A stretch of DNA of 64,000 nucleotides from Parvibaculum sp. (GCA_019635955.1 JAHBYL010000005.1:1-64000), one strand, 5' to 3'; counted from the stretch's first letter, positions 31,696 through 42,517 are shown. The notes: generated by a model not told the origin, from the sequence alone. Program-made: numbers and translations.

Positions 31696-33942
31696 TCAAG
31701 CCGCTCCGAAGCCGCCGCCGAACTTGTGCCCGACGGGGAAGCCCTTGGGCGGGAGCCGCCCGGCCTGCGCCCGTTGTCCGAGCCACTCTTTCAGCGCATC
31801 GAAGGTGCGCGCCCTGTCGGAGCGGTCATAGGCGATGAGCCCCTGCTTCAGCGTGAAGGTCTTGATGTCACCGAGGCCGCCATCCTTGTAGCGCTGGAGG
31901 CGAACGCCCTTGCCGCGCGTCATCTCGTTCACTTCCTTGAGCGGGAAGATCACGAGCTTCCGGTTCTCGCCGATCACGGCCACATGATCGCCCTGCACAA
32001 CCGCGCAGGCGACCGCTTCATCCGTGCCCGAGACGTTCAGTATCTGTTTGCCGGCCCTGCGCATTGCGACAACCTCGTCCTCCGGCACAATGAAGCCATT
32101 GCCTTCATGCGAGGCAATGATGAGCTTCCGTCCCGGCTGGTGCACGAAGAGCTCCACGATGTCGCGGCTCTCGTCGAGATCGATCATCAGACGCACCGGC
32201 TCGCCATGCCCGCGCCCGCCGGGCAGCTTCGCCGCGTCTAGCGTGTAGAAGCGGCCATCCGTCGCGAAGAGCAATATCTTGTCCGTCGTCTCGGCATGAA
32301 GCGTGAAGCGCGGCCCGTCGCCTTCCTTGAACTTGATATCGGCGTCGGCAGCGAGATGCCCTTTCATCGAGCGGATCCAGCCCTTCTTCGAGCAGACGAC
32401 GGTGACCGGCTCCTTCTCGACCATCGCCTCGACCGGCACATATTCGACTTTCGGCGCATCGGAGAACGTCGTTCGCCGCGCGCCGAGCTTCGTCTTCGGG
32501 CCGAAGGTGTTGCGCACGTCCTTGATCTCTTCGGAAACGCGCTCCCACTGCTTCGCATCGGACTTCACCAGCGCCTTGAGGTTCTTCTGCTCGGCGGTGA
32601 GTTCCTTGTGCTCGCCCCTGATCTCCATTTCCTCGAGCTTGCGCAAGCTCCGGAGACGCATGTTGAGGATGGCTTCCGCCTGATTGTCCGTCAGCTTGAA
32701 ACGCTTGATGAGCGCGGGCTTCGGCTCGTCCTCCTCGCGGATGATGCGGATCACCTCGTCGAGATTGAGATAGGCCTTGAGATAGCCTTCGAGAACTTCC
32801 AGCCGCTTCTCGATCTTGTCGAGGCGGAAATTCGAACGGCGGACGAGCACGTCCTTGCGATGCTCAAGCCAGGCTCGGAGCGCCTCTCTGAGGCTCATCA
32901 CGCCCGGCACCTGTCCCGCCGAAAGCACGTTCAAATTCAGCGGGAAACGGCTTTCGAGTTCCGTCGCCCGGAAGAGCGACTCCATCAGATGTTCTGGCTC
33001 GACCGCCTTCGACTTCGGCACCAGAACGAGGCGGATTTCCTCCGCGCTCTCGTCCCGCACATCCTCAAGCAGGGGCAGCTTCTTCGCCTGCAGCAACTCG
33101 GCGATCTTCTCGATCAGCTTCGACTTCTGAACCTGGTAGGGGATTTCCGTGACGACGATCTGCCAGAGTCCGCGCGGCAGCTCCTCCTGCTCCCATCTCG
33201 CACGCACGCGGAAACCGCCACGCCCCGTCTCGTAAGCCTCGATGATCGCCTCGCGCGGCTCGATCACGATGCCGCCGGTCGGGAAATCGGGCCCCTGCAC
33301 GAAGCTGACAAGCTTCTCCGTCCGTGCATTCGGATATTTGATGAGATGGAGCGCCGCGTCGCAAAGCTCCGCCGCATTATGCGGCGGGATGCTCGTCGCC
33401 ATGCCGACCGCGATGCCGGAGGCGCCATTGGCGAGAAGCTGCGGGAAGGCACCCGGCAGCACCATGGGCTCCTTGTCCTCGCCGTCATAGGTCTCACGGA
33501 AATCGACCGTGTCCTCGTCGAGCCCGTCGAGCAGCAGCGCCGCCACAGCCGTCAGCCGCGCTTCCGTGTAGCGCATGGCGGCGGCATTATCGCCGTCCAC
33601 ATTCCCGAAATTGCCCTGCCCGTCGACAAGCGGATAGCGCACCGAAAAATCCTGCGCCAGACGCACCAGGGCGTCATAGACCGACTGGTCGCCATGCGGG
33701 TGATAACGGCCGATCACATCGCCGACGACGCGCGCCGACTTCTTGAAACCCTGCCCCGGCTCGAGCCGGAGCTGCCGCATCGCAAAGAGTACACGCCGGT
33801 GAACCGGCTTCAGCCCGTCGCGCACATCCGGCAACGCCCGGTGCATGATGGTCGAGAGCGCATAGGCGAGATAGCGCGTCTCCAGCGCCTCGCGCAGATT
33901 GATCTCGTGTTCGGGCTCGGGCGGCGGTGCAACTTTGGTCAT
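31696..33942 (-). CDS. parC: DNA topoisomerase IV subunit A
   Basis: 748 residues. [21 protein letters not shown] opens the winged-helix domain and Tyr125 in [10 protein letters not shown] is the DNA-linking tyrosine. The C-terminal beta-propeller (about 490-740) lacks the GyrA box, supporting ParC over GyrA. Decatenates daughter chromosomes with ParE. Last gene of the leftward recO-era-rnc run but separated from recO by a 95-bp palindrome. Confidence 0.95.
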   Translation of the reverse strand: MTKVAPPPEPEHEINLREALETRYLAYALSTIMHRALPDVRDGLKPVHRRVLFAMRQLRLEPGQGFKKSARVVGDVIGRYHPHGDQSVYDALVRLAQDFSVRYPLVDGQGNFGNVDGDNAAAMRYTEARLTAVAALLLDGLDEDTVDFRETYDGEDKEPMVLPGAFPQLLANGASGIAVGMATSIPPHNAAELCDAALHLIKYPNARTEKLVSFVQGPDFPTGGIVIEPREAIIEAYETGRGGFRVRARWEQEELPRGLWQIVVTEIPYQVQKSKLIEKIAELLQAKKLPLLEDVRDESAEEIRLVLVPKSKAVEPEHLMESLFRATELESRFPLNLNVLSAGQVPGVMSLREALRAWLEHRKDVLVRRSNFRLDKIEKRLEVLEGYLKAYLNLDEVIRIIREEDEPKPALIKRFKLTDNQAEAILNMRLRSLRKLEEMEIRGEHKELTAEQKNLKALVKSDAKQWERVSEEIKDVRNTFGPKTKLGARRTTFSDAPKVEYVPVEAMVEKEPVTVVCSKKGWIRSMKGHLAADADIKFKEGDGPRFTLHAETTDKILLFATDGRFYTLDAAKLPGGRGHGEPVRLMIDLDESRDIVELFVHQPGRKLIIASHEGNGFIVPEDEVVAMRRAGKQILNVSGTDEAVACAVVQGDHVAVIGENRKLVIFPLKEVNEMTRGKGVRLQRYKDGGLGDIKTFTLKQGLIAYDRSDRARTFDALKEWLGQRAQAGRLPPKGFPVGHKFGGGFGAA

Positions 33943-33963
33943 GATTTTCCGGCGCTAAAAATA

Positions 33964-34058
33964 TTCGTCATGACCCGCTTTATGCGGGTCATCCACGCCT
34001 TTCTTCCACGTGAAACAAGAAAGACATGGATGGCCCGGACAAGCCGGGCCATGACGAA
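33964..34058. repeat. 95-bp compound palindromic element
   Basis: TTCGTCATG at the left end is mirrored by CATGACGAA at the right end. Each arm holds its own hairpin (ACCCGCTTTATGCGGGT on the left, GGCCCGGACAAGCCGGGCC on the right) and the arms meet around CTTTCTT...AAGAAAG. This matches a widespread type of alphaproteobacterial intergenic palindrome (REP-like). It lies just upstream of parC and may also act as a terminator for recO or an attenuator. Confidence 0.75.
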
Positions 34059-34096
34059 ATAAGGAACTGACGGCCAATATACCAGCGATTCGCGGC

Positions 34097-34825
34097 TCAC
34101 TCCGCCCATGCAGCGATCTTCTCCATCAGGCGGAGCCGGGCATCGGGCAGATGGCGCTGGTGGGCCGCGAAGAGGTGACGCTCCAGAAAATGCCCGGTGA
34201 GCCTGAACCCCTCGGCCACATCGGCCGGAGACGCCTCGCCTGCCTGCGAGCCGACGAGAAAGCCCGGCAGCCGGAACAGCCGGTCCTTGTAGAGCTCGCC
34301 CGCCGCCCGGCTCACCGCACCGCCGCTCTTCGGCGATACATAGACGAGATCGTCGCGCGCCCCCGTCGCCGCGCAGCGCGTGAGGTCGAGACCGAAGCCC
34401 AGCTCCTGCAGCAACCCAAGCTCGAAGCGCACGAAAATCGCCGGCCAGACTTCCCCGTCCTGCAGCGTTTCGAGCAGCACTTCATAGCCGTCATAGAGGG
34501 CCGGATGCGCCTCCCGCTCCGGCACGACGCCGCAAACGGCGCTCGCCGCGCTGAGCGCCAGAAGCGCCAAAGGGTCGTCCATCAGTAGGCCCGCCAGCGG
34601 ACGCACGAGTTCGACCTGATAGGTGCCGAGATGATCGGAAAGCCGCGCCCGCCAATGCGCGTTGAGCTTGTTGCCGGGCTGCAGCACGCTGCGCATCCGC
34701 GGCCCCGCGCCGCCATGCACCAGCCCCAGATGCCGCCCCTGCTCCCGCGTGAAGAGTTCGAGGATCGCGCCGGTCTCGCCATGCGCCCGCGCCGACAACA
34801 CGATCCCTTCGTCACGCCAGTCCAT
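34097..34825 (-). CDS. recO: DNA repair protein RecO
   Basis: 242 residues: N-terminal OB fold (WRDEGIVLSARAHGETGAILELFTREQGRHLG) and an all-helical C-terminal domain with ELGFGLDLTRCAATG. Loads RecA on SSB-coated DNA with RecF/RecR. The four-cysteine zinc site of some homologues is not present. Nine bases after era. Confidence 0.94.
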   Translation of the reverse strand: MDWRDEGIVLSARAHGETGAILELFTREQGRHLGLVHGGAGPRMRSVLQPGNKLNAHWRARLSDHLGTYQVELVRPLAGLLMDDPLALLALSAASAVCGVVPEREAHPALYDGYEVLLETLQDGEVWPAIFVRFELGLLQELGFGLDLTRCAATGARDDLVYVSPKSGGAVSRAAGELYKDRLFRLPGFLVGSQAGEASPADVAEGFRLTGHFLERHLFAAHQRHLPDARLRLMEKIAAWAE

Positions 34826-34834
34826 GCACGGCCC

Positions 34835-35770
34835 TCACCCCTGCGGGAAATCGAGACCCATTTCGCGGTAGCGCTCGCGATCGTCGGACCAGTTCTCGCG
34901 CACCTTCACGAAGAGGAAGAGGTGCACTTTCGCCTCCAGCATCTCTTCAAGCTCCTGCCGTGCAAGCTGGCCTACCGTCTTGATCGTCTGCCCGCCCTTA
35001 CCGAGCGCGATCTTCTTCTGGCTGTCGCGCTCGACGAAGATGACCTGTGCGATGCGGATGGAGCCGTCCTTCTTCTGCTCCCATTCCTCCGTCTCGACGG
35101 TCAGCGAATAGGGCAATTCGTCATGGAGGCGGAGAAAGAGCTTCTCGCGCGTGACCTCCGCAGCGAGCGAACGGAGCGGCACATCGGCCGCCTGATCCTC
35201 CGGGTAATGCCACGGTCCCGCCGGCATCATCTTCGCGAGATGACGGCGCAGATCGGCAACGCCGCTCCCCTTCATTGCCGAGATCATGAACGTATCGGTG
35301 AAAAGTCCAGTCTCGTTCAGCCGTTCGGCGAGCTTCAGCAGCTTCTCGCGCTTCGTCGCATCGATCTTGTTCAGAACGAGGATCGCCTTCCGCCCCTGCG
35401 ACTTCAGCCCCTCGATGATCCGTTCGAGATCTTCCTCGCGCTCATATTCGGCATCGACCATGAGGATGATGGCGTCCGCATCGCCCGCCCCGCCCCAGGC
35501 GGCATCGACCATCGCCTTGTCGAGCCTGCGCTTCGGCTTGAAGATGCCCGGCGTATCCACGAAGACGATCTGCGTATTGCCTTCCATCGCAATGCCGCGG
35601 ATGCGCGAGCGCGTCGTCTGCACCTTGTGCGTGACGATGGCGACCTTCGACCCGACAAGCTGATTCAACAGCGTCGACTTGCCCGCATTGGGCGCGCCGA
35701 TGATGGCGACGAAGCCGCATCGGGTTTGCCCGGCCTCGGCCTGCGGCATGTTTTCAGATGTCTCTTCCAT
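34835..35770 (-). CDS. era: GTPase Era
   Basis: 311 residues. GTPase motifs GAPNAGKSTL (G1), DTPGIF (G3) and NKID (G4), then a C-terminal KH domain (about 215-300, including the RNA-binding GKGGQTIKTVG). Assists 16S rRNA maturation and 30S assembly. Directly follows rnc, the standard pairing. Confidence 0.97.
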   Translation of the reverse strand: MEETSENMPQAEAGQTRCGFVAIIGAPNAGKSTLLNQLVGSKVAIVTHKVQTTRSRIRGIAMEGNTQIVFVDTPGIFKPKRRLDKAMVDAAWGGAGDADAIILMVDAEYEREEDLERIIEGLKSQGRKAILVLNKIDATKREKLLKLAERLNETGLFTDTFMISAMKGSGVADLRRHLAKMMPAGPWHYPEDQAADVPLRSLAAEVTREKLFLRLHDELPYSLTVETEEWEQKKDGSIRIAQVIFVERDSQKKIALGKGGQTIKTVGQLARQELEEMLEAKVHLFLFVKVRENWSDDRERYREMGLDFPQG

Positions 35771-35806
35771 GATGCCGCCTCAATAGCATATCGGCGCGGA
35801 CCGCGC

Positions 35807-36490
35807 TCAGTCTTCATCCTGCCAGAGGCCCAGTTTTTCGAGCATCGCCCGGGCGGCCGCCTGTTCCGCCTGCCGCTTCGACGCACCTGTGGCCTTGAGG
35901 GCCGCCTGCCCCTCAACCTCAACCGAAACGGTGAATTCCGGCGCATGGTCGGGCCCTGTCCGTCCGGCAAGCGCATATTTCGGCACGGGCCGCCCGGCGC
36001 CCTGCGCCCATTCCTGCAGCGCCGTCTTCGCATCCTGAGGCACCTTGCCCGACCGCTCGATCAGGGCCGACCATTCGGTGCGGACGAAACGCTCGGCCAC
36101 CTCATGCCCACCATCGAGATAAAGCGCCGCGATCAGGGCTTCGCAGGCGTCGCCCAGAATGGCGGCCTTGCGCCGTCCGCCTGCCTTTTCCTCGCCGCCG
36201 CCCATCACGATATGGCGGCCGAGATCGAGCCGCTCCGCCACTTCCGCGCAGGCCTCCTTGCGGACCAGCGCATTGTAGCGCACCGCAAGCTCACCCTCAT
36301 CGGCCTGCGGAAAGGTCTCGAGCAGCCATTTCGCGATGGCGAGGCCAAGCACCCGGTCGCCCAGAAATTCGAAGCGTTGATAATTATTGCTGCCCTCGGC
36401 GCTCGGATGCGTCAACGCCCGCCGGAGCAGGCTCTCATCGGCGAAGCGATGGCCAAGCCGCGTCTGCAGTTCCGGGCTCACTCCACCCAT
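35807..36490 (-). CDS. rnc: ribonuclease III
   Basis: Double-strand RNA nuclease. RFEFLGDRVLGLAIAKWL is the catalytic signature (with Arg where many have Ala), GDACEALIAALYLDGG the second acidic site, and KTALQEWAQG starts the dsRNA-binding domain (about 155-225). Start uncertain: ATG 36490 is used; GTG 36481 overlaps the lepB stop as GTGA and is equally plausible. Confidence 0.95.
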   Translation of the reverse strand: MGGVSPELQTRLGHRFADESLLRRALTHPSAEGSNNYQRFEFLGDRVLGLAIAKWLLETFPQADEGELAVRYNALVRKEACAEVAERLDLGRHIVMGGGEEKAGGRRKAAILGDACEALIAALYLDGGHEVAERFVRTEWSALIERSGKVPQDAKTALQEWAQGAGRPVPKYALAGRTGPDHAPEFTVSVEVEGQAALKATGASKRQAEQAAARAMLEKLGLWQDED

Positions 36491-37254
36491 TTGCCGATGC
36501 GGTCCCAGCGGATCGCCGAGGGCCACTTCCAGATTTGCCAGATGGCGGCACTTCCATCCGCGGAGAAGAAGACGATCTCGGCCCTGCCGACAAGGTTCTC
36601 GAAGGGAACATAACCGACCGACTCCGCCACACGGCTGTCACTCGAATTGTCGCGGTTGTCGCCCATCATGAAATAATGCCCCTCGGGCACCTGATAGGGC
36701 CCGGCATTGTCCCAGACGCTGTCCCTGACGCGGTCGAGCGTGAGATAGGAAATGCCGTTCGGCAGCGTTTCCTTGTAGCGGGGCACGCGGCGGACATTGC
36801 CGAAGGCATCGCGCTCGATGAAATCGTCCACCCGCATGCGCGGCACTTCGCGGTCGTTGATATAGAGTACGCCGCTGCGCATCTCGATCTTGTCGCCGGG
36901 GAGACCGACGACGCGCTTGATGAAATCGGTCCGGTTGTCGATCGGCTGCTTGAACACAGCGATATCGCCGCGCTCCGGCTGCACTCCGGCGATCCGGCCG
37001 CTGAAGACCGGCGGGCTGAAGGGCAGCGAATGCCTGGAATAGCCATAGCTGTATTTCGAGACGAAAAGGTAGTCGCCGATCAGCAGGGTCGACTCCATCG
37101 AACTCGAGGGAATGAAGAACGGCTGGAACAGCAGGGCCCTGATCACCATGGCGATCAGCAACGCATAGATGATCGTGCGCACATTCTCCGAGAACGAACT
37201 GCCGCGCAGCTTCCGCGCATTTTCGCTCATCGAGACTTTCCAGTCATTGGCCAT
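36478..37254 (-). CDS. lepB: signal peptidase I
   Basis: 258 residues. One N-terminal membrane helix (about 25-46), then the catalytic serine in IPSSSMESTLLIGD (Ser52) and the general-base lysine in FIKRVVGLPGD (Lys113); GDNRDNSSDSR is box E. Cleaves signal peptides on the periplasmic side. ATG 37254 is preceded by GGGGAG. The frame is open further upstream, but that part is antisense-frame noise over acpS. Confidence 0.96.
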   Translation of the reverse strand: MANDWKVSMSENARKLRGSSFSENVRTIIYALLIAMVIRALLFQPFFIPSSSMESTLLIGDYLFVSKYSYGYSRHSLPFSPPVFSGRIAGVQPERGDIAVFKQPIDNRTDFIKRVVGLPGDKIEMRSGVLYINDREVPRMRVDDFIERDAFGNVRRVPRYKETLPNGISYLTLDRVRDSVWDNAGPYQVPEGHYFMMGDNRDNSSDSRVAESVGYVPFENLVGRAEIVFFSADGSAAIWQIWKWPSAIRWDRIGKWVE

Positions 37255-37328
37255 TCCCTGAATGCTCCCCTGCACCCGCCGGACCGCGAACGACGCAGCC
37301 CGCCTGCTTCCGTACGGCTCCCGCCGCC

Positions 37329-37730
37329 TTATATCTTCGGCACCGCCGAAATGATGACGAAAGCCTGCGCCAGCGGGTGATCGTCGGTGATCGTAAGATG
37401 AATGACCGGCGCCATGCCGGCCGGCGTGATCTCGTTGAGCCGGTCGAGTGCGCCGCCGGTCAGCGCCATGGTGGGCTGCCCTCCGCGCATATTGACAACG
37501 CCCATGTCCCGCCAGAAGACGCCGCGCCGAAGCCCGGTACCGAGCGCCTTCGAACATGCTTCCTTCGCCGCAAAGCGTTTCGCATAGGAAGCGGCGCGCA
37601 TGCGCCGTGCCTCCGACTTGCGTTGCTCGACATCGGTGAAGATACGCTGGACGAAACGGTCGCCGAAGCGGTCCAGCGTCTGCTGCACACGCCTGATATC
37701 GATGATGTCGTTGCCGATGCCGATGATCAT
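37329..37730 (-). CDS. acpS: holo-[acyl-carrier-protein] synthase
   Basis: 133 residues. [12 protein letters not shown] (Mg-binding Asp) and [14 protein letters not shown] (Glu and Lys) are the two 4'-phosphopantetheinyl transferase motifs. Activates ACP for fatty-acid synthesis. Overlaps the pdxJ stop by four bases, the usual pdxJ-acpS-lepB order. Confidence 0.97.
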   Translation of the reverse strand: MIIGIGNDIIDIRRVQQTLDRFGDRFVQRIFTDVEQRKSEARRMRAASYAKRFAAKEACSKALGTGLRRGVFWRDMGVVNMRGGQPTMALTGGALDRLNEITPAGMAPVIHLTITDDHPLAQAFVIISAVPKI

Positions 37731-38518
37731 CGGGATTCCTTCGCGCCGGCGCCGGCCGACCGGGGCCGGGCGGCATCCATCGCCGCCCGCATCAGACGGA
37801 TGCTTTCCGCCAGACCGACAAACACGGCTTCACCCACAAGGAAGTGGCCGATATTGAGTTCCGCCAGCTCCGGTATCGCCGCCACCGGCCCGACCGTGTC
37901 GAAGGTGAGGCCATGGCCCGCATGAACCTCGAGGCCGAGCGCCGCGCCGTCCGCCGCCGCCCTGCCGAGCCGCGCGAGCTCGGCGTCGCGCTTCGCATGC
38001 TGCCGCTCCAGCACGGCGTCGCAATAGGCGCCCGTATGCAGTTCCACGACCGGTGCACCGAGCGAGCGCGCCGCCTCGAGCTGGCGCTTCTCCGCATTGA
38101 TGAAGAGGGACACGCGAATGCCCGCATCGCGCAACCGGTCGACAATGGGCTTCAGATGGTTGTGGAGACCCGCCGCATCGAGGCCGCCTTCCGTCGTCAC
38201 TTCCTCGCGCCGTTCCGGCACGATGCAGCAGGCATGCGGCTTATGACGCAGGGCGATCTGCAGCATCTCCGGCGTCGCCGCCATTTCGAGATTGAGCGGC
38301 AGGCCGATCTCATCCATCAGCCTCGCGATATCGTCGTCGCGAATATGCCGCCGGTCTTCGCGCAGATGCGCCGTGATCCCATCGGCACCGGCCTCCGCCG
38401 CGAGCTTCGCCGCCCGCACGGGATCGGGATGGTCGTTGCCGCGCGCATTCCGGATGGTCGCCACGTGATCGATATTGACGCCGAGGCGCAGATATCCCGG
38501 TACGGCCCTATCGTTCAT
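37727..38518 (-). CDS. pdxJ: pyridoxine 5'-phosphate synthase
   Basis: 263 residues forming a TIM barrel. [17 protein letters not shown] at the N-terminus, [16 protein letters not shown] (catalytic residues), [10 protein letters not shown] and [10 protein letters not shown] identify PdxJ. Last step of the DXP-dependent vitamin B6 route. ATG 38518 overlaps the DUF2062 stop as ATGA. A C-terminal tail after [11 protein letters not shown] is not conserved. Confidence 0.96.
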   Translation of the reverse strand: MNDRAVPGYLRLGVNIDHVATIRNARGNDHPDPVRAAKLAAEAGADGITAHLREDRRHIRDDDIARLMDEIGLPLNLEMAATPEMLQIALRHKPHACCIVPERREEVTTEGGLDAAGLHNHLKPIVDRLRDAGIRVSLFINAEKRQLEAARSLGAPVVELHTGAYCDAVLERQHAKRDAELARLGRAAADGAALGLEVHAGHGLTFDTVGPVAAIPELAELNIGHFLVGEAVFVGLAESIRLMRAAMDAARPRSAGAGAKESR

Positions 38519-39126
38519 GCGGCGTCTCCCTTGCCCGTCTCCAGAGCGGCGGCTTCGGCGCGCCTGCCGGCAGCGGCATCGGCCCTCGCCTTTGCCCGCT
38601 CCTCCAGCAGCTTGCGCCGCTGTGATTGATAGGCTTCGACGCCGCTCCGCGTAATGACATAAAAGACACAACCCAGCACAATTCCGACCGGGACCGCGCC
38701 CACGAGGAGCGGCACGATATGCGGCAGCAGCCGGTCGAAGGCACCCGCCTGTTGCACCACTTCCTCGATCTCGGGATGTGCCCGCCCCGCCGGGGTGCCG
38801 ACCATGAACTTACCGACCTCGAACACGACGAAGAAGATGAGAGGAAAGGTCAGGGGATTGCCGACAAAAGTTCCCAGCGCGCTTGCGACCAGATTGCCAC
38901 GGATCACCCAGGCAACCAGCATGGCGAGCAGGATGTGGAACCCGAAAAACGGCGTGCAGGAAGCAAACACGCCCGCCGCGACGCCGAGCGCGATCGCATG
39001 TGGTGTGCCCGAAAGCCGCCAGACGCGCCGCCACCCGTACTGAAAGGAACGCTTCCAGCCCGAACGGGGCCAGAAGAATTCCTTCAGCTTCTCAATAGGG
39101 TGTAGGTCGACGCGACGGCGAAACAA
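38515..39126 (-). CDS. DUF2062 membrane protein
   Basis: 203 residues. [24 protein letters not shown] and [15 protein letters not shown] are the DUF2062 signature; three or four membrane helices lie between about 45 and 165. The last 40 residues are charged and Ala-rich. Function unknown; gene is commonly found between pyrE and pdxJ in relatives. Confidence 0.88.
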   Translation of the reverse strand: MFRRRVDLHPIEKLKEFFWPRSGWKRSFQYGWRRVWRLSGTPHAIALGVAAGVFASCTPFFGFHILLAMLVAWVIRGNLVASALGTFVGNPLTFPLIFFVVFEVGKFMVGTPAGRAHPEIEEVVQQAGAFDRLLPHIVPLLVGAVPVGIVLGCVFYVITRSGVEAYQSQRRKLLEERAKARADAAAGRRAEAAALETGKGDAA

Positions 39127-39136
39127 AAATCAATCC

Positions 39137-39721
39137 TCATGCCAGATGCCGGCTTCCCGGCTTGGTCGCAGGCAGCGCGGCGAGTTCCTTGGGCAGCTTG
39201 TCGGCGGGATAGGCCGGGATGGCGATCCGCGCGAGCGAGATCAGCTTCGTGCCGACCTTCGCCTTGCCGCCGGAACGGTCGATCAGGCATGCCGCCGCCA
39301 CAACCCGGGCGCCGGTCTTCTTGATCGCCTCGATGCACTCGCGCGACGAAAGCCCCGTCGTCACGATGTCTTCCACCATCACTACGCGCATACCCTTTTC
39401 GAGATGGAACCCGCGGCGAAGCGCGAATTCCCCGTTCTCCCGTTCGACATACATGGCCGGAACCTTCATGTGCCGCGCCGTTTCATAACCGGGAATGATA
39501 CCGCCCACTGCGGGCGAAACGATGGCATCAATGGGGCCGTTCACTTCTTCAGTGATTTTCGCGGCCAGCGCCTTGCAGAGCTTCGAGGTCCGCGCGGGAT
39601 TCATGAACACCAGCGCCTTCTGCAGGAAGACGGGGCTGTGCAGACCGGACGAAAGAATGAAATGCCCCCTCAACAGCGCGCCGGCTTTTTCGAATTCCTT
39701 GAGAACCTTGTCTTGATCCAT
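39137..39721 (-). CDS. pyrE: orotate phosphoribosyltransferase
   Basis: 194 residues. Attaches orotate to PRPP in pyrimidine synthesis. The PRPP loop is [17 protein letters not shown] and [17 protein letters not shown] the N-terminal signature. It is the longer, archaeal-like form frequent in alphaproteobacteria. Lies between rsh and the DUF2062 gene. Confidence 0.94.
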   Translation of the reverse strand: MDQDKVLKEFEKAGALLRGHFILSSGLHSPVFLQKALVFMNPARTSKLCKALAAKITEEVNGPIDAIVSPAVGGIIPGYETARHMKVPAMYVERENGEFALRRGFHLEKGMRVVMVEDIVTTGLSSRECIEAIKKTGARVVAAACLIDRSGGKAKVGTKLISLARIAIPAYPADKLPKELAALPATKPGSRHLA

Positions 39722-39764
39722 TTCTTCACCGGCTTCTTCTTTGGGGAGTGGAGGTCAGTTCCGT

Positions 39765-41912
39765 TCAGCGTCTTGGGCGCACCACGGTATTGACGCAGGA
39801 AAGTCCGTTGAGCGCGGACATGATCCGCGTCAGATGCTTGAGGTCGCGCACTTCGAGATCGAGCTGGATGTCGTAGAAATCCATATCGCGCTGCGCGAGT
39901 GAGAGATTTGCAATGTTGCTTCCGTAATCCGCGATCAGCGTCGCGATATGGCCGAGCGAACCGACTTCGTTCTTCGCGGTCACCCGCAGCCGCGTCGGGA
40001 AACTCTGCGGATGTTCGGGATCGATATCCCACGTCGCATCGATCCAGCGCATGGCATCGCCGTCGAACTCCTCAAGCGCCGGCGCGTCGATCGGATAGAT
40101 CGTCACGCCTTCGCCCGGCATCATGATGCCCACGATGCGCTCGCCCGGCAGCGGGAACATTTCCGGCGCAAAACGGATGGCGAGACCCGACGCACGGCCC
40201 GTCACCCGCACGGAACCGCCGCGCTCGTCCTTGCCGTTCATGCGGCCATTGCGCTTCCGCCCGCCCTTCGGCGCACCGTCCTCGGGATAAACCGTCTGCA
40301 GAATCTGTTGCGGATTGATCGTGCCGTCGCCGACACCGGCCAGCAGCTCATTGATGTCGTGCTTGCGGAGCGGCCCGAGCGCGCGCTCCAGAATTGTGTC
40401 GGTCGCCTCGCGTCCCGCCGCCTCGAAGGCCGTCTTCACGATCTGCCGGCCCAGCTTGCTGAACTCCGCCTGCTTCGTGGCGCGGATCGAGCGGCGAATG
40501 GCGGACCGCGCCTTGCCTGTCGCGACAATCGCTTCCCAGGCCGGAGACGGCTTCTGCGCCTGCGAGCGGATGATCTCCACCTCGTCGCCGTTCTCGAGTT
40601 TGCTACGAAGCGGCATGTGCCGGCCGTTGATCTTGCAGCCGACGCAGGTGTCGCCGATCTCGGTATGCACCGCATAGGCGAAGTCGATGGGCGTTGCGCC
40701 GCGCGGCAGCGTGATGAGCAACCCGTTCGGGGTGAAGCAGAACACCTGGTCCGAATACATCTGGAGCTTCGTGTGCTCCAGAAATTCCTCGGGCGAAGCG
40801 CCATGTTCCAGCATTTCGATGAGCTGGCGGAGCCATTTGAAAGTCGCCGCGAATTCGCCCGATGCGTCCGTGCCGCTCGCTTCCTTGTAGAGCCAGTGCG
40901 CGGCGATACCGTATTCGGCGACCTCGTGCATCTTGCGCGTCCGCACCTGCACCTCGGCGCGCTTGCGCTGCGGCCCGATCATGGTGGTGTGCAGCGAGCG
41001 GTATCCGTTCGCCTTCGGCGTCGAGATGTAATCCTTGAAACGCCCCGGCACCATGGGCCAACTCGTATGCAGCACGCCGATCGCGCGGTAGCAATCCGGC
41101 ACCTCGTCCACGATCACACGGAAGCCGAAAATATCGGAGAGCTGCTCAAGCGAGATCGCGCGCCGCTCCATCTTGCGCCACATCGAATAGGGCCGCTTCT
41201 CGCGCCCGATCACCTCGCAGGGCAAGCCCGATTCTTCGAGCTTCGCCCTGATCTCGTCGGCGATCTTCTTCACCGCATCGCCGGTCGACTCGCGGAATTC
41301 GTTGAGCCGCTTGATCAGCGCCTCGCGCGCTTCCGGATTGAGCTCCTTGAACGCGAGATCCTCAAGCTCCTCGCGGATTTCCTGGATGCCCATGCGTCCG
41401 GCCAGCGGCGCATAGATTTCCATCGTCTCGAGCGCGATCCGCTGCCGCTTCTCCGCCGACGAGATGAAATGCAGCGTCCGCATGTTGTGCAGCCGGTCGG
41501 CGAGCTTCACCAGCAGCACGCGAATGTCGTTCGACATGGCGAGCAGGAACTTGCGGAAATTCTCCGCCTGTTTCGACCGCTCGGAGGTGAGTTCGATCCG
41601 GGTGAGCTTCGTCACGCCGTCCACGAGCCCCGCCACCTGCGGCCCGAACAGCTTGGTGAGCTCGTCCATCGTCGAGCCCGTATCCTCGATGGTGTCGTGG
41701 AGCAGCGCCGTTACGATCGTCGCCGTGTCGAGCTTGAGGTCCGTCAGGATGCCGGCCACTTCGATCGGATGGGAAAAATAGGGGTCGCCGCTGGCGCGCT
41801 TCTGGCTGCCATGCTGCTTCATGGCATAGACATAGGCGCGGTTGATCAGGGCTTCGTCCGCTTTCGGATCGTAGCCGAGCACGCGATCGACGAGCTCATA
41901 CTGACGCAACAT
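39765..41912 (-). CDS. rsh: bifunctional (p)ppGpp synthetase/hydrolase (RelA/SpoT homologue)
   Basis: 715 residues. HD hydrolase domain (about 25-180) with HPIEVAGILTDL and LLHDTIEDT intact; synthetase domain (about 230-350) with the RFKDYI (RxKD) motif of bifunctional enzymes, NGYRSLHTT and EVQVRTRKMHEVAEYG; TGS (about 385-445) and ACT (about 640-715) domains follow. Stringent-response master enzyme. An intrinsic terminator upstream suggests its own promoter, separate from rpoZ. Confidence 0.97.
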   Translation of the reverse strand: MLRQYELVDRVLGYDPKADEALINRAYVYAMKQHGSQKRASGDPYFSHPIEVAGILTDLKLDTATIVTALLHDTIEDTGSTMDELTKLFGPQVAGLVDGVTKLTRIELTSERSKQAENFRKFLLAMSNDIRVLLVKLADRLHNMRTLHFISSAEKRQRIALETMEIYAPLAGRMGIQEIREELEDLAFKELNPEAREALIKRLNEFRESTGDAVKKIADEIRAKLEESGLPCEVIGREKRPYSMWRKMERRAISLEQLSDIFGFRVIVDEVPDCYRAIGVLHTSWPMVPGRFKDYISTPKANGYRSLHTTMIGPQRKRAEVQVRTRKMHEVAEYGIAAHWLYKEASGTDASGEFAATFKWLRQLIEMLEHGASPEEFLEHTKLQMYSDQVFCFTPNGLLITLPRGATPIDFAYAVHTEIGDTCVGCKINGRHMPLRSKLENGDEVEIIRSQAQKPSPAWEAIVATGKARSAIRRSIRATKQAEFSKLGRQIVKTAFEAAGREATDTILERALGPLRKHDINELLAGVGDGTINPQQILQTVYPEDGAPKGGRKRNGRMNGKDERGGSVRVTGRASGLAIRFAPEMFPLPGERIVGIMMPGEGVTIYPIDAPALEEFDGDAMRWIDATWDIDPEHPQSFPTRLRVTAKNEVGSLGHIATLIADYGSNIANLSLAQRDMDFYDIQLDLEVRDLKHLTRIMSALNGLSCVNTVVRPRR

Positions 41913-41993
41913 GCCTGCGATTCTCCTGTGTCCTTCCTTGCCACAATCCTAACACTCGGGAGGCCCGCGCCATGCGGCCAAATGCGCTGACCC

Positions 41994-42035
41994 AAACGAA
42001 AAGCGCCGCCCCTCACCTTGCGGCCGGGCGGCGCT
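41994..42035 (-). terminator. intrinsic terminator after rpoZ
   Basis: A 10-bp perfect stem (AGCGCCGCCC at 42002-42011 with GGGCGGCGCT at 42026-42035, 14-base loop) is followed on the minus strand by TTTTCGTTT. It lies 57 bases past the rpoZ stop and about 80 before rsh. Confidence 0.8.
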
Positions 42036-42091
42036 CGAACTGAATAACCTCTGGGCCTTGAAAGCCGTCCTCCGGCCCTTGCCGCCCGTCC

Positions 42092-42517
42092 TCAGTCTTC
42101 TCCGTCCATGTCGTCCGCATCGGCGGATTTCTGCTGCGGCGAGTCGATCTGGCTCTGGATGGCGCGCAGCAGTTCTTCTTCGCTCATGCGGTCGCCGCCG
42201 CCTTCGGCCGAACCGAAAGTATCCTGCACCTCGACGCTGGTTTCGCCCGCCATGAGAAGCTGCATGTTCTCGACCTCGGGCTCTTCCGTATCGACCCGGC
42301 TCTGCATGCTGCCGATCAGGTCCTCGCGGAGATTGTCCGGCGTCACGGTCCGTTCGGCGATCTCGCGCAGCGCCACGACAGGGTTCTTGTCGTTGTCGCG
42401 ATCGACCGTCAGCTCCGCGCCGGCCGACATGGCACGCGCCCGGTGCGCCGAGAGCAGAACGAGCTCAAAGCGGTTGGGCACCTTGTCGACGCAGTCTTCA
42501 ACGGTCACGCGGGCCAT
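42092..42517 (-). CDS. rpoZ: RNA polymerase omega subunit
   Basis: 141 residues. [28 protein letters not shown] is the canonical start and [15 protein letters not shown] the conserved core. The acidic C-terminal tail (about 85-141) is long, as in alphaproteobacteria. Assists beta-prime folding and ppGpp sensing. Has a good promoter and its own terminator. Confidence 0.96.
   Translation of the reverse strand: MARVTVEDCVDKVPNRFELVLLSAHRARAMSAGAELTVDRDNDKNPVVALREIAERTVTPDNLREDLIGSMQSRVDTEEPEVENMQLLMAGETSVEVQDTFGSAEGGGDRMSEEELLRAIQSQIDSPQQKSADADDMDGED

Noticed and set aside
32296-34062. 588-codon open frame on the plus strand
   Set aside because: Antisense to parC and running through the palindromic element.
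39948-41990. 680-codon open frame on the plus strand
   Set aside because: Antisense to rsh, whose HD, synthetase, TGS and ACT domains are intact.
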